A stretch of 64,000 nt of DNA from Leuctra nigra (GCA_934045905.1 OW203763.1:47423494-47487493), one strand, 5' to 3'; numbered from the stretch's first letter, positions 48,723 to 60,174 are shown. Made by a program: numbers and translations. The notes: generated by a model not told the origin, from the letters alone.

Positions 48723-48803
48723 ATGGATGCCATGGACAAGCTGACCATCCCCAACGATGATCCTACCGTCACACTCACAATCCGTCTCATTATGCAAGGA
48801 AAG
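48723..48803 (+). CDS. mub: First coding exon of mub / poly(rC)-binding protein (partial gene)
   Basis: 27 codons, ATG to a consensus donor (aaag|gtcagt), phase 0. The peptide MDAMDKLTIPNDDP then VTLTIRLIMQGK matches the start of the first KH domain of PCBP/hnRNP-E proteins, called mushroom-body expressed (mub) in insects. These bind C-rich RNA and control splicing, stability and translation. The family continues with the GxxG RNA-binding loop in the next exon, which I did not find here, so the rest lies downstream beyond a long intron or outside the window. An in-frame TGA in the repeat upstream, within the presumed 5' UTR, supports this ATG. Confidence 0.85.
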
Positions 48804-49784
48804 GTCAGTTCATTTCAACCATCATTTACACAAGTATTTTCTGAACGGGCTTCAATAATAACATTAATATTCTGAATATTATCATTGACAAACGATTGTT
48901 TGTTTGGGATTCACAAGTCTGTCGTCGATGTATGCTCACATAGCACGCCGCCTCGTTCTTACGTATAAACCAAGGTCAAATTCTCCACACGTCCAACTGA
49001 GATCGTCTTACAATTTACCAGATTGCAGGGAAACGTGACCAAGTCACTTGCGTAACTTCGAAGTTGCAGGCCCCGCAGTTGCCGGGGGCCCAGGGCTAAG
49101 GGGGGGGGGGGGGGGGGGGGGGGCGAAAATTTTGATACATGAATACCATAAAAAGCAAAAATATCGATGATCGGTAGTAATGAAGATAGTAGTAATTTGA
49201 AAAATTTAGATATCGACCAAAATGTGTATTTAAATCGCGTTAAATGCACTAATAAATTCTAAAGGTATTACAATAATCATTTGGGCCTACGTAACCTGGA
49301 CCAGCTTGTTATTGTTAAGGCTTCCACCAGACCCAAATTAAAGCTGAGGTTATAATATTTCAAGTTTTAACTCACCTCGGTACCTATACTGCAAAAATCC
49401 ATAGCAAACGGTGTTTTACAATAATAGAAAAAGTGTGATGAATTATAAATATTAACAAAAGTCTGAAATTTTTAAATATTTTTACGTTATAGGAAATTAA
49501 AAATGTAAACGACCCTAAAAATATCCTGCGGGGGAAAGGGGTGAAATATGAAGTTACGCCACTGGACAAAGAACAATCTGATTCTTCTGATCAAGTAGTA
49601 TATTACATGTGGATACAAGATCTAATCGCAAACAGAAGTACAGAAGTAGAAGTTGGTAAAGTTGCGGTGTTCAACATGAACGAGCGCATTCAGCTATAGC
49701 AGAAACGAATTCCATAGTGCAAAATGGCAATGATACATTTAGATTTTTTATTGAAAACTTCCAGTGGAGTCAGGATGATAGGAA
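48804..49784 (+). other. Start of mub intron; no gene seen
   Basis: Follows the donor at 48804. Holds a 24-base G run (49100-49123) next to a gggcccagggc patch. No exon with KH character is visible. Confidence 0.4.
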
Positions 49785-49916
49785 GAGATTTGCGAAGCAA
49801 AATATCAGATCGAACCGGGGCTCGAACCTGGGGCATCTCACTTACCCCGATAACCTGGTCACTTACCTGGTCAGAGCTCTACCAACTGAGCTGCCCGGCC
49901 GGACCGACGGAATGGA
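49785..49916 (-). mobile_element. tRNA-derived SINE
   Basis: The minus strand shows a tRNA-like head ggccgggcagctcagttggt with agagc (A box) and ccaggttcgagcccc (B box). A duplicated gaccaggtaagtgaccagg sits between them where a tRNA would have its anticodon arm. The acceptor stem does not pair, so it is not a functional tRNA gene. Confidence 0.6.
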
Positions 49917-51515
49917 ATTCTGCACAAATACAAAAACATGTAAAAAGAATGCGAAGCGAATTTTCGCACCAAAAACTGAAACTGACAAACTGAATTTGGC
50001 ATGAGAGCCTCTAAATTTCAAAATTTCAACCAACAAAATAATATTAAAACAAAAATTAAAAATACAAAAATAAATCTTTGGGTATCCCATGAAGATGAAG
50101 GAGGAGAAGAAAATGAAGAAAGAAGAAGTTTACCTATAGGTATGTCCGGTGCAAATTCAGTGCACCAAGCTTTTTTTAATATTCTTTTGATGGTTGCAAT
50201 TTCGAAATTGAAGGGGTTATTTTATGTCAAATTCAGGTAGTGTCAGGTGTAAAGCTTGGCGGCAGCAAAAAATATTGAAATACCTAGTATTATTTAGTAC
50301 AAATGACGACATTTTCAGATAATCTCAGATGGGATGATGTTATGTATGTCGCCCACAAATCTTCACCCTAGTAGGTACTAATTTGATCCAATATATCTAC
50401 TTTTTCGCGACGGATAGAAAATCGAGTTCAAAGTTGATATTGTTCCTTGCTCAATGCCAATGACTTCAAGGACGTTTGATGCGGTTTGATGCATGAATAT
50501 TATGGAAATAAATCAATTAATGATGTGCAGGCGAGAAACCCCTTTTTGGGTCCATTGCATATTAGTAATTTGATACTCCCGGTTGGATATGGAAGAAAAT
50601 GTTCTCACATTATTTCATTTTCAGTAAGAATGTGTGTTAAATTTTGTGCCATATCCATTTTCCTAATTGTTATTTACTTCCGTGTTAGGGACACGAACTG
50701 AATGGTGCATTCAATAATGTTTAGTCAAGGCTTATGGTTCTGGCATCAATGTAGCATCATAAAAGCACTAAGAAAGTAGTTTGTGCAGAGGATATGACTC
50801 AAAGAAACACTGAAATCTTAAAAAATTAAGAATTCTTAACCAGAGGTCTTGAGTTGGATATGGATCAAATAAGTACTAGGACCACGAAATTTAAAAGATT
50901 TTATCATTGGTGGTCAACTATCAATACTACTATCAAGTACTACTACAAGTAGTTAGTTGTAAACATGTCAAGAGATTGGAACACGAACACGTTTTTGAAC
51001 GTAAAGAGTACCTACAACTTGTAACTATTTGACTTAACATAACAGTTGTCTTCTTTGTATCTTTGTTTTAAGTAAAACTCTAACCTAGAGCAATTTTCCA
51101 GTAAAAATTTGATCAGAGCCTTTTGAGTTTCCATTAGAGAGACGTTTCTCAGGGCTTTCAGAAGTTCATAAATGATAACTTTATTCCGCCCCGGTTGAAG
51201 AGGAAAAGTGACAGAGTCAATATATTATTTACGTTCAACATAGGACATTCAGATAAATATTTCAAACGGTCCCAAAGCTATTCAGATTTCATTTACCTTC
51301 CAATTCTTTTTCCCATTGTCTTGTATTAAAATCTCGAACATTTGAATTCTCGCAGTGAAGTTTGTTTTCGACTGTCTGGGACATGTGCGTCATATTGAAG
51401 CAGGACTTGAATTTCATGTTCCAAGTTAGGCAAATATTGAAGTTACTGATTGAGCCTGGTTAATGGATAATGAAGATCCAAACACAACACTCGACACTCA
51501 CTGTGCTTACAGAGC
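49917..51515. other. mub intron or intergenic; no gene seen
   Basis: Only short unconvincing ORFs; 50001-50150 is Glu/Lys-coding low complexity. No repeat partner was noticed. Confidence 0.3.
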
Positions 51516-51519
51516 TTCA

Positions 51520-52255
51520 AGTTGCCCATTCACTCATCACTCATCACTCATCACTCATTCACTCATCGCATGGCGTCAAGCTGATCGTTCACTCATCGCT
51601 CATCACTTATCACTCGTCGTATAGCGTTAGCTGCTCATTCACTCATCACTCATTACTCATCACTCATCGCATAGCGTCAAGCTTCTCATTCACTCATCAC
51701 TCATTCAGTCATATCATAGCGTCAAGTTGCTTATTCGCTCATTCAGTCATATCATAGCGTGAAGCTGCTTATTCACTCATCACTTATTTAGTCATATCAT
51801 GGCGTGAAACTTCTCATTCACTCATCACTCATTCAGTCATATCATAGCGTAAAGCTGCTTATTCACTCATCACTCATTCACTCATCGCATAGCGTCAAGT
51901 GTCTCATTCACTCATCACTCATCACTCATAACTCATCGCATAGCGTCAAGCTTCTTATTCACTCATCACTCATCGCTTAGCGTCAAGTGTCTCATTCACT
52001 CATCACTCATCACTCATCACTCATCGCATAGCGTCAAGCTTCTTATTCACTCATCACTCATCGCTTAGCGTCAAGTGTCTCATTCACTCATCACTCATAA
52101 CTCATCGCATAGCGTCAAGCTTCTTATTCACTCATCACTCATCGCTTAGCGTCAAGTGTCTCATTCACTCATCACTCATCACTCATCGCATAGCGTCAAG
52201 CTTCTCATTCACTTATCACTTATCACTCAGTCATTACTCATCACACATCGCACAA
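51520..52255. repeat. Degenerate TCACTCA-based minisatellite
   Basis: Built from cactcatcactcat blocks alternating with catagcgtcaagcttct at irregular spacings. Its reverse strand is dense in tgagtga. It ends just before repeat copy C. Confidence 0.9.
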
Positions 52256-52285
52256 GCAGCATTTGTAAAGTTGCTTTAAGATCTA

Positions 52286-53745
52286 GTGGAGCGGTTGCTC
52301 CACCCAGCCAAGTCGTACCTTACACTCACAGTCACTCAACATACCGTAAATGCCTATGTTATAAACTGAGAAGCAGACGAAACACTTTTAATGTAAGCTA
52401 CAACATGGCAATTTCGGCCTACTGGATCTCAACAATGGAAAATCTTACATTGTTGCGAACGTTCTTAATTTTGAGCTATGACCTACCTGACAACATATAA
52501 ATTACTTGACAATAATTAGTCATGCCGTTTTCGAACTAGAGAGCAGTGAAAATCGTGAAATTGCACCGCTTTCTTCTTCAGATGATTCTGATGATGATTC
52601 TGATTCCCGAAAAAGTTGCTATCACCGCCACAGCCTAAACCGCTCAACCCGTCAACCTGAAATGTTTACCACATATGCACTTTTGGCGTCTGATGATACC
52701 TTTGTTCTTATAATTTTTTTGTGCCGCCATTTTTAAACCGGAAGGGACGTCATATATAAAAAACGGCTGGACCGATTAGAACGAAATTAGCGCCATTCGA
52801 TTTAGATGGTCATCTATATGAAGTATGTTACTTAAAAAAAATTTATTTTCTTATTTTCTTAACCGGATGTGACGTCATAAATTCGCAATATTTAGCATAT
52901 TTCATCAAATTATACTTTAAATGCATATATAATTAACTTACATTGTAACATAGACAATACAAAATTATAATTTCAATATACAGTGTTCTCGGCCGCCATT
53001 CCTGCAACCGGAAGTGACGTCATGTATCGAAAACGCCTGTACTGATTGCCACTGAACTAGCTCCTGTGTATTTATTCTGCAATCTATTTGAAAAATCAAT
53101 TGGGATAAATGAATATACACATTAAAGGTACCGGAAATAGCGGCAGGAACCACTAAATGAAACCGGAAGTGACGTCATATATTGAAAACGGCATGACCGA
53201 TTTGACGGAAATTAGCGCTAATGAATTCAGAAGGTCATTCATGAAGTATCATCTAGATAAAACTAGTTTGTTTTCTTATTACCTATACCGGAAATGACGT
53301 CATAACTATGCTAAATGGCGTCATTAATATGCTAAATGACACTAAATTCACCACCTTATACTTTTAAATAGATATTTAGTAGACTTAAATTGTAAATAAT
53401 TATAAATTCAAGGTTGCAGTGTTTTCGGCCGTCATTTTCTAAAACCGGAAGTGACGTCATATATCGGAAACGGCTTTGCCGATTGAAACCAAATTTTGGA
53501 ATTGTGTAGGACTAATAATTATGAATTAAAGACGACATTATTTTCGGCCGCCATTGCAACTTAATTATGCAATTATGTTGCATTTATAATTATGAATTCA
53601 AGGCGGCAGTATTATCGGGCGACATTTTTTAAACCGGAAGTGACGTCATATATAGGAAACGGCTGGAGCTATTGTAACGAAACTTAGGCTATTTTTCTTG
53701 GATAATCATTTTAAGCTTATACCAAACGAAACTTTTCTTTGTAAC
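52286..53745 (+). repeat. Dispersed ETS/CRE-rich repeat, copy C
   Basis: Starts with the hairpin gtggagcggttgctccac (52286-52303) and ccagccaagtcgtac. It contains at least seven subunits with ccggaagtgacgtcat or close variants (about 52738, 52862, 53009, 53163, 53287, 53445, 53633), each followed by a version of gaaaacggctggaccgatt. It is inverted relative to copy B. Confidence 0.85.
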
Positions 53746-53842
53746 GAAATCGGTTGAGGCGTATTTTTTTAAAGAAATTAGTCCTTCTTCCTCCGACATG
53801 TGTTACAATCTTTATGAATAAACTAACAAAAGAAGTGATTTC

Positions 53843-54873
53843 CCAGAAAAAAACACTCCGTGTAAAAAAGGCAGCCAAGTCTCTTTACTTTAAAAAAATT
53901 CAACACCGAAAAGGAGTGATATCAAAAAAGGAGCCAAGTCAATGACATTTCCAAATATTTAATCGTATCTTTGAAATAAAAGTATAAACACCGATAAATA
54001 CTTTACAAAAGGACTTGGCGCATCGTTTTTTAAAGACATTTTTCTATTCAAAGGCATCTATGCCATTTATATAAAACCGTCATTTAGAATTTTTAGATTA
54101 ATAGGGACACAACTTTCAATTACATACCTACTGTAAAATATTTTCTATTTGAATATGTACGCGATGAAACTTGTTTCCTATGTTTGTAATAAATACACAA
54201 TAGTTATCTTCGTAATATTGTTTCGTGGTCAACATAACCTTCTCATCATGAAATAAATTTCTATTAATCCACATTTTATAACAATACATTTCATAAAGTA
54301 CACAGTGACGACACATTGAATTTCTATTAAAATTTTTAGCTTTATACACTTGACACTTCAAAAATATATAATAGTTTTCCATACGTAGTTAGTAATTATT
54401 TTACAACGTTTCATGATTTTCCTCAGTCAACTATGAAAAGATACCCTTCTAATATCACCATATTAACAGTGCTATAGAATATATATGAGCCCACTTCCTT
54501 GTTATTTAATTCTACCACCCTTATTATTACAACATGAAATCTTTCTTCTATCGCCATTGACAAAACTATAAAATAGCCATTACTAAAAGTAGCTTGATTC
54601 ATAGATACTGGCTCTAATAGAAAGAGGAAAATGTTCCTAGGTACTTGTAAATTTCTGTCCACTCAGGATAGAATGATGGATTTAAAAAAACGATGCGCCA
54701 AGTCCTTTTGTAAAGTATTTCTCGGTGTTTATTCTTTTATTTCAAAGATACGATTAAATATTTGGAAATGTCATTGACTTGGCTCCTTTTTTGATATCAC
54801 TCCTTTTCGGTGTTGAATTTTTTTAAAGTAAAGAGACTTGGCTGCCTCTTTTACACGGAGTGTTTTTTTCTGG
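53843..54873. mobile_element. Long-TIR foldback DNA element, 1.03 kb
   Basis: ccagaaaaaaacactccgtg is mirrored at the right end. The arms are about 190 bp (53843-54037 and 54684-54873) and nearly identical when inverted. The interior of about 650 bp holds two adjacent minus-strand open stretches (54662-54423 and 54382-54128) of protein-like composition and unknown family, separated by stops. Related copies lie at 46207-46611 and 10610-11160. Confidence 0.85.
54128..54662 (-). pseudogene. Broken coding remnant inside the foldback element
   Basis: Two consecutive frames of 79 and 84 codons. The first has hydrophobic segments (RNIFLFLLEPV, MAIEERFHVVII). The second is rich in Cys, Tyr and His (MCRHCVLYEMYCYKMW). 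The first segment is also preserved in the partial copy at 10.8-11.1 kb, with differences. No family is recognised; it may be a captured gene piece. Confidence 0.3.
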
Positions 54874-54982
54874 TAGTATCTACATGGAAAATAAATTACT
54901 CAATTTATACGAGAAGAATTTCGTTGAGGAACTGCAAGAATCAATGTTTTAAAATCTCATTGCAAAATCTTATGATCATAAC

Positions 54983-55575
54983 TAGTGATGCCCAGCGAGA
55001 ATATTCCCGTGGGAATATTCCCCGTTCCCGGGAATATTCCCGGGAATTTACTTTTCATTATAAATTAAAATGTATAATGTTATTATTTTGTGGTATCTCA
55101 TTACCTCTTAGTATTCTATATTTTGTCATTAATTTTCTTGTTATCTTATGACAGGGGTCGGTAACCTTTTTTGGTGACGGAGCCAATTTCCGAAAAATGT
55201 ATAAATTAGATAATAATGCGAGCCGCATAGCAGGCAATCAAATGTAATACACCAAAAATAATCAATTGAATTACTAGTTTATTCTGCTATTTTGACAAAG
55301 CCCCCCCCCCCTCCCTCTTGATGTTGCCCCGCAGGGCGTTTTTTCGAATTTTCAAATATTTCGATTCCAGATCTTTATTTCAATTATAAAGAGCCAATCA
55401 AAACCCACCAAGGAGCCGCAGGTTGCCAACCCCTGTCTTATGACATCTCAAAACATAAACATGCTTTAATAATGTTTTCTCATCCCTGTAGTAAATTCCC
55501 AATAAATTCCCGGTTTGGGGAATATTCCCGGGAATATTCCCGAAAAAATAAATTCCCGGGAATATTACATCACTA
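54983..55575. mobile_element. hAT MITE (outer) with 8-bp TSD
   Basis: Ends TAGTGATG and CATCACTA. The 8-bp duplication atcataac lies at 54975-54982 and 55576-55583. Subterminal gggaatattcccg palindromes are dense on both sides. It is interrupted by the nested element at 55152-55435. Confidence 0.9.
55152..55435. mobile_element. hAT MITE (inner, nested) with 8-bp TSD
   Basis: Ends CAGGGGTCGGTAACC and the inverse of CAGGGGTTGGCAACC. The 8-bp duplication tcttatga lies at 55144-55151 and 55436-55443. It lies wholly inside the 54983-55575 element, so it inserted later. Confidence 0.92.
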
Positions 55576-55780
55576 ATCATAACTAAGTAAAAGTTCATTT
55601 AAATATGTCTCATAATCCAGTCACTTTACAGCCAATCCCAAACTTTTTTTATTGTTTTGTACACAATATTTCCAATTTGTAATTACTCTCAATATCTACT
55701 GCTCTACACGATTCGGTACTTGAGACAGGGACTTCATATTTGCACTAAATTATTCCCTTATGTTGCACTATGACACAGGA

Positions 55781-56036
55781 GCTGGATTCACGAAGAAGTA
55801 TAAGGCTATAACCTGGCTATGATCGATGATCTATTATGCAATATTTGGAAATATGCGATGTTTTTCCTGTAAAATTTTATGATTTTTAATGTACAATTAC
55901 AATATATTTACAAAGGAAAGTTAGTGAGTTTATCATGGTAATAGCACGATAGTAGATAGTTATTGGTAATTTTGATGCTAAAATGGAATAAAGTTATGCT
56001 GGTATAAGGCTTAAAACCTTTTGTGAATCTATCCCC
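55781..56036. mobile_element. MITE with ggctggattcac termini, first of a pair
   Basis: The left end ggagctggattcacgaag pairs with ccttttgtgaatctatcccc at the right. Non-coding. The GGGCTGG-type end would suit a PIF/Harbinger MITE, but no target duplication is clear. Confidence 0.5.
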
Positions 56037-56264
56037 AGGGGCTGGATGCACAAAGATGTATAACTTTATGACCGAAAAAGCTAATATCCATATTAGCTTT
56101 TTCCATGTTTTACCTGCATATCTTTATGAATATAAAGATGTTTTCATCGCCATTTCAAATGATAACATACCAAGTTTAATCATGGTATCATGGTTGTAAT
56201 GCTATACCGGCATAAAGTTATGCCAGTATAGAGCTTCAAACCTTTTGTGAATCCAGCCCAAGGT
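56037..56264. mobile_element. MITE with ggctggattcac termini, second of a pair
   Basis: ggggctggatgcacaaagat at the left and ccttttgtgaatccagccca at the right, in the same orientation and directly adjacent to the previous copy. The Helitron-like copy begins 16 bp later. Confidence 0.55.
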
Positions 56265-56279
56265 ATATCAAGTTTACCA

Positions 56280-57430
56280 CAAGGAAAACGCTCAGTGTAC
56301 CGCGTTGATGAGCGAGTACGGGGACGTGCAAATTCTCGAACCGAAAATACGTACACAACGCACATAAAACATATACCTACATCCACATTGAATTGAAATA
56401 TGATCCACTCAATCAACATAAAAGTATCTGCTTTTCATTGAAACGTGAAAATAGCATGTAAACACTTTGGTACATAAAACAAATCAGATTCATGTTGCAG
56501 TGGAAAAACATGTCATTTTGATACCTACTTCATTTCTGACAGTTATTAAAAATGTCAATAAGTGCTGTAATATTAGCGACAATGTTGGTCTTAAGGTGCT
56601 GCAAGCGCGAGCGATTTTGCTGCATTTTGTAGACACTTTTTGCGATACGATTGGAGACGAAATGGGTAGACCAAATTACTTGAAATTTTAATAGTGATTA
56701 GATAAAAGACAAACTTAGTGTTATCCCTTGGTACATTTTTAATTTTTTGTTTCGTTAATTAGTAATAATTAGTGGATTTTTAATGAAAAATTTGCTATTT
56801 TGCTATTCCCTGGGCGCCGTATAAAATTAAATTTAAAAAATGTGCTAAGTAATAGCCCTAAGTTTGTCTTTCATTTAAATATTATTAATATTTGAGGTCA
56901 ATTGGTTAACGGGTTTGGTCTCCAATCGTATCGCAAATTTCATCAGTTTTCGCGGTTTTGTTGAATAACCGGCGCCTAATTAACGATGCAATAAGCAAAA
57001 ATGAAAAAGTGCTACTAATATACAATCAGACTGATCATGTGAACATCCTGTAAAAGTTACACTCACTCACGAAACAATTTTTCTCTCACAATTTTCTAAA
57101 ACGGCCGAGCGCTTGTATCACCTTAATGATAATGCAACATATGAGTTTGATCAGATTTATCGAATTTATCGGATTTATCGATTTATTTTCATTTTTCAGC
57201 CAATGAAAACCAGTGACCAATGAATGTAAATTTTAACCAATGAACGGATTTCAAAAAAATTAGGGTCTGCACCTGAAAAGCTTGTCTTTAGATGTGTGCA
57301 AATTTCAGATTGATCGGTGAAACGGTGCGACTTCTATTGCTCCAGGTAGCAGCCAAAAAAACAAAAAACAAACAAAAAACAGAGATCCCTGAAAAAAGTG
57401 TCAAAAGGAGTCGCTCGCTTCGCTTACTAA
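56280..57430 (-). mobile_element. Helitron-like non-autonomous element
   Basis: The minus-strand 3' end is gctcatcaacgcggtacactgagcg, ttttc, CTTG (decayed CTRR). The 5' side near 57430 carries gcgaagcgagcgactcc and cttttgacac. An insertion of about 0.6 kb (56560-57190) separates the two conserved parts relative to the 9.5-kb copy. Confidence 0.55.
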
Positions 57431-57466
57431 AAAATCGACGTTTTGAAATAACTCGATAACAGGTTA

Positions 57467-60174
57467 CTCCAGTCACTTTAGACCGAAAAGGGGCGTAACC
57501 TCAAAGTAATTGCAACAAAAAATTTTTTTCGCTAATTATTATCGGGACCATGTATATAATATGTACCAAAAAAAAGTCTACCGATTTTCGAGCCGCCATT
57601 TTGTTTTTATTAGGGGTTGATTGAAAATCAATTAATTATTTTTAATTAACGTAATTGATAAATTTTCATCAGTTTACAATTTTTTTATTCATAGACAATA
57701 TGTTTTACATCATATAAAAATAATCAAGGCGATCAAAATAACCCTTCTATGTATAACAAAATTTGGGGTAATTTACCCTAAAATATATTAAAACTGACAC
57801 AGGGGCTAAACTAATTGACTTAAAGACTTTGTTTTTTTACTGAAATGATCCTTTGACTGTAAGCTACAACATACTAAAAGTCTACTCACATAGATTAATT
57901 AGAACGGCCGTAATTAATTTCATTAATTAATAAAAAATGTAATAAAAATATTATTACATATCTTTCAAAGAGCAAGTCAACAAGGTAATTTAAAGTTAAT
58001 TTAGACTTCAAATCACTCAAACTTGAGATTAAAAGTCTGATGATGAGTAGTGGTTGTTTAATTGGAAAACAATTAATGTGGTAATTAATCAAAATTCTCA
58101 AACATCAATATACAGATTCCCATCGATATGGATATCAAAATACAGCTTATTTCAATAGGAATAAACAAATTATGGTTGTACCTATTATAAATTATTGTGC
58201 TGTTTTTCAAAACTACGTGTTTCCAAATTCAGATTGAGTCGTGAACAAGAAATTACTGTTTTGTGAAGAAAGTTATGTCTGCAGTTTGTGTGGAGACAAA
58301 ATAATAGCAAAATAACAGAGATTCAGAATGCAATTCTGTTGATTGGGCTTGACATTGGTAGTTTTTTTTATTAGAGGGGTCTATTTATCCTCGTTTTGTA
58401 AAAGTGTCATTACCTTCCTCAAGTACTTATTGTTGCGATTGTATAGGTAATCGCGCGTAGACACCACTGATCTCCATGGTAGATAGACACCCGTGGTTTT
58501 ACAAAACTATCATTAGTGTATTTTATATTTTAACTGTGTAAATCGAGTGATGTGAGTTCATATTAAATTAATAAATGGATCAAGGCCTGAGTGAAAACGG
58601 GATTTTATGTTTGTTGTCAAAATGAATAACTCAGATGGCATGTGCTATTTGCAACGAATTGTAAATTAATTTTTAAATGAAACAGTGCAATAAGCTAAGG
58701 GAGTCGCCACATAGCAAGATGCTATAAATTAACGTGGTGATGACTTTTCTGTTAATTTAGGACAAATAGTTCATGTACAATGCCGTAAAAAATACACTTT
58801 TAATAGGGAGATTCTCCTCTGGAACAAAAGGAGGAAATCTATTGACAAATCACTGTCAATAAGTGACAGCAAAAGATCTCTTACAGCCACATTTTCATGT
58901 CAACTCATTGCTCGTTTGTGCAAGCAAAGACGATGCTGCAAATTTAATTCCAGTCAGAACACCAGAATTTGATACCTTATAATTTAAGAAGAGAATATTA
59001 ATAACAAAACGGTGCTTGATCTGCGGCTGTTTTAGATGACAGCGTCAAATTTAGAACAAAATGATCAACAATTAATTCAGAAGATGGTGTTTGTGAGAAT
59101 GCATGCAAGAAGAGAAAAGTGTGTTCTGTTCGTCCACCAGTTGACGAAGAAAGGTCGCTTGCGTTCGTGAAAACACTAGTAGATTATATTGTACTCCACG
59201 AAGGGCAGCAATTATCAACGGCTCATTTGCTTGATGTAATGAAGAGTTTTTTGAATGATGACATGAACCATACTCCAGAGTAGGTACATATGAAATTTAA
59301 AATTACAGACCATTTTGGGGACAATATTATAGTCGTCACAGAAATATACGACAAGCAGACTGTATTTACTTTCAAACAAACGGCAGCCTCCAACTCAATG
59401 ATTTTTATTCAAAGGCTAAAGAACAAACGATGAAGATGAGAAGATATAATATTTATAAATATCAAAATAGTATAATAAACCCTTAATTTGCTTATTCCCA
59501 TTGTAAAAAGCTGTATTTTGATAGCCATATCGATGGGAATCTGTATATTGATGTTTCAGAATTTTGATTAATTAACACATTAATTGTTTTCCAATTAAAC
59601 AACCACTACTCATCATCAGACTTTTAAACTCAAGTTTGAGTGATTTGAAGTCTAAATTAACTTTAAATATACCTTGTTGACTTGCTCTTTGTAAGATATG
59701 AAATAATTTATATGAATTTTTGTATTAATTAATTAAATTAATTACGGTCGTCCTAATTAATACATGTGAGTAGACTTTTATTATGTTGTAGCTTACAGTC
59801 AAAGGATCATTTCAGTAAAAAAACGAAGTCTGTAAGTCAATTAGTTTAGCCCCTGTGTCAATTTTAATAAATTTGGGGGTAAATTACCCCAAATTTTTTT
59901 ACACATAGAAGGGTTACTTTGATCGTCTTGATTATTTTTTAAATGATGTAAAACACATTCTATATGAATAAAAAAATTTAATCTGTGGAAAATGTATCAA
60001 ATGCGATAATTAAAAATAATTAATTGATTTTCAATCAACCCCTAATAAAAACAAAATGGCGGCTCGAAAATCGGTAGATATTTTTTGGTACATATATACA
60101 TGGTCCCGATAATAATTAGCGAAAAAAATGTTTTGTTGCAATTACTTTGAGGTCCAAAGCTAAAGTGACTGGAG
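57467..60174. mobile_element. 2.7-kb DNA transposon with about 670-bp TIRs flanked by TA
   Basis: CTCCAGTCACTTTAG at the left mirrors CTAAAGTGACTGGAG at the right. TA borders both (57465-57466 and 60175-60176). The arms run to about 58146 and from about 59509 with high identity, including cgattttcgagccgccattt. The interior carries a decayed coding remnant. The superfamily is not certain: TA duplication suggests Tc1/mariner-like, but the very long arms and the remnant do not. Confidence 0.85.
58735..59470 (+). pseudogene. Decayed element-encoded protein
   Basis: First piece 58735-58970 contains VHVQCRKKYTF (an HxxCR pattern, probably zinc-binding) and then WNKRRKSID. After stops, a second piece (about 59080-59430) has DEERSLAFVKTLVDYIVLHE, an in-frame TAG at 59281, then KITDHFGDNIIVVTEI and TVFTFKQTAAS, followed by a one-base frameshift. 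The order recalls a large, poorly described family of uncharacterised animal proteins with a Cys/His head and an 'EHFGD-I-V-F-TA' region; this is from memory and unnamed. It has at least two stops and one frameshift, so it is inactive. Confidence 0.45.

Noticed and set aside
49785..49916. Functional tRNA gene
   Set aside because: The acceptor stem does not pair and an internal duplication replaces the anticodon arm; a SINE fits better.
51470..52500. Ser/His-rich ORFs of 95 and 114 codons
   Set aside because: Translations of the TCACTCA minisatellite and adjoining repeat copy C; no conserved protein character.
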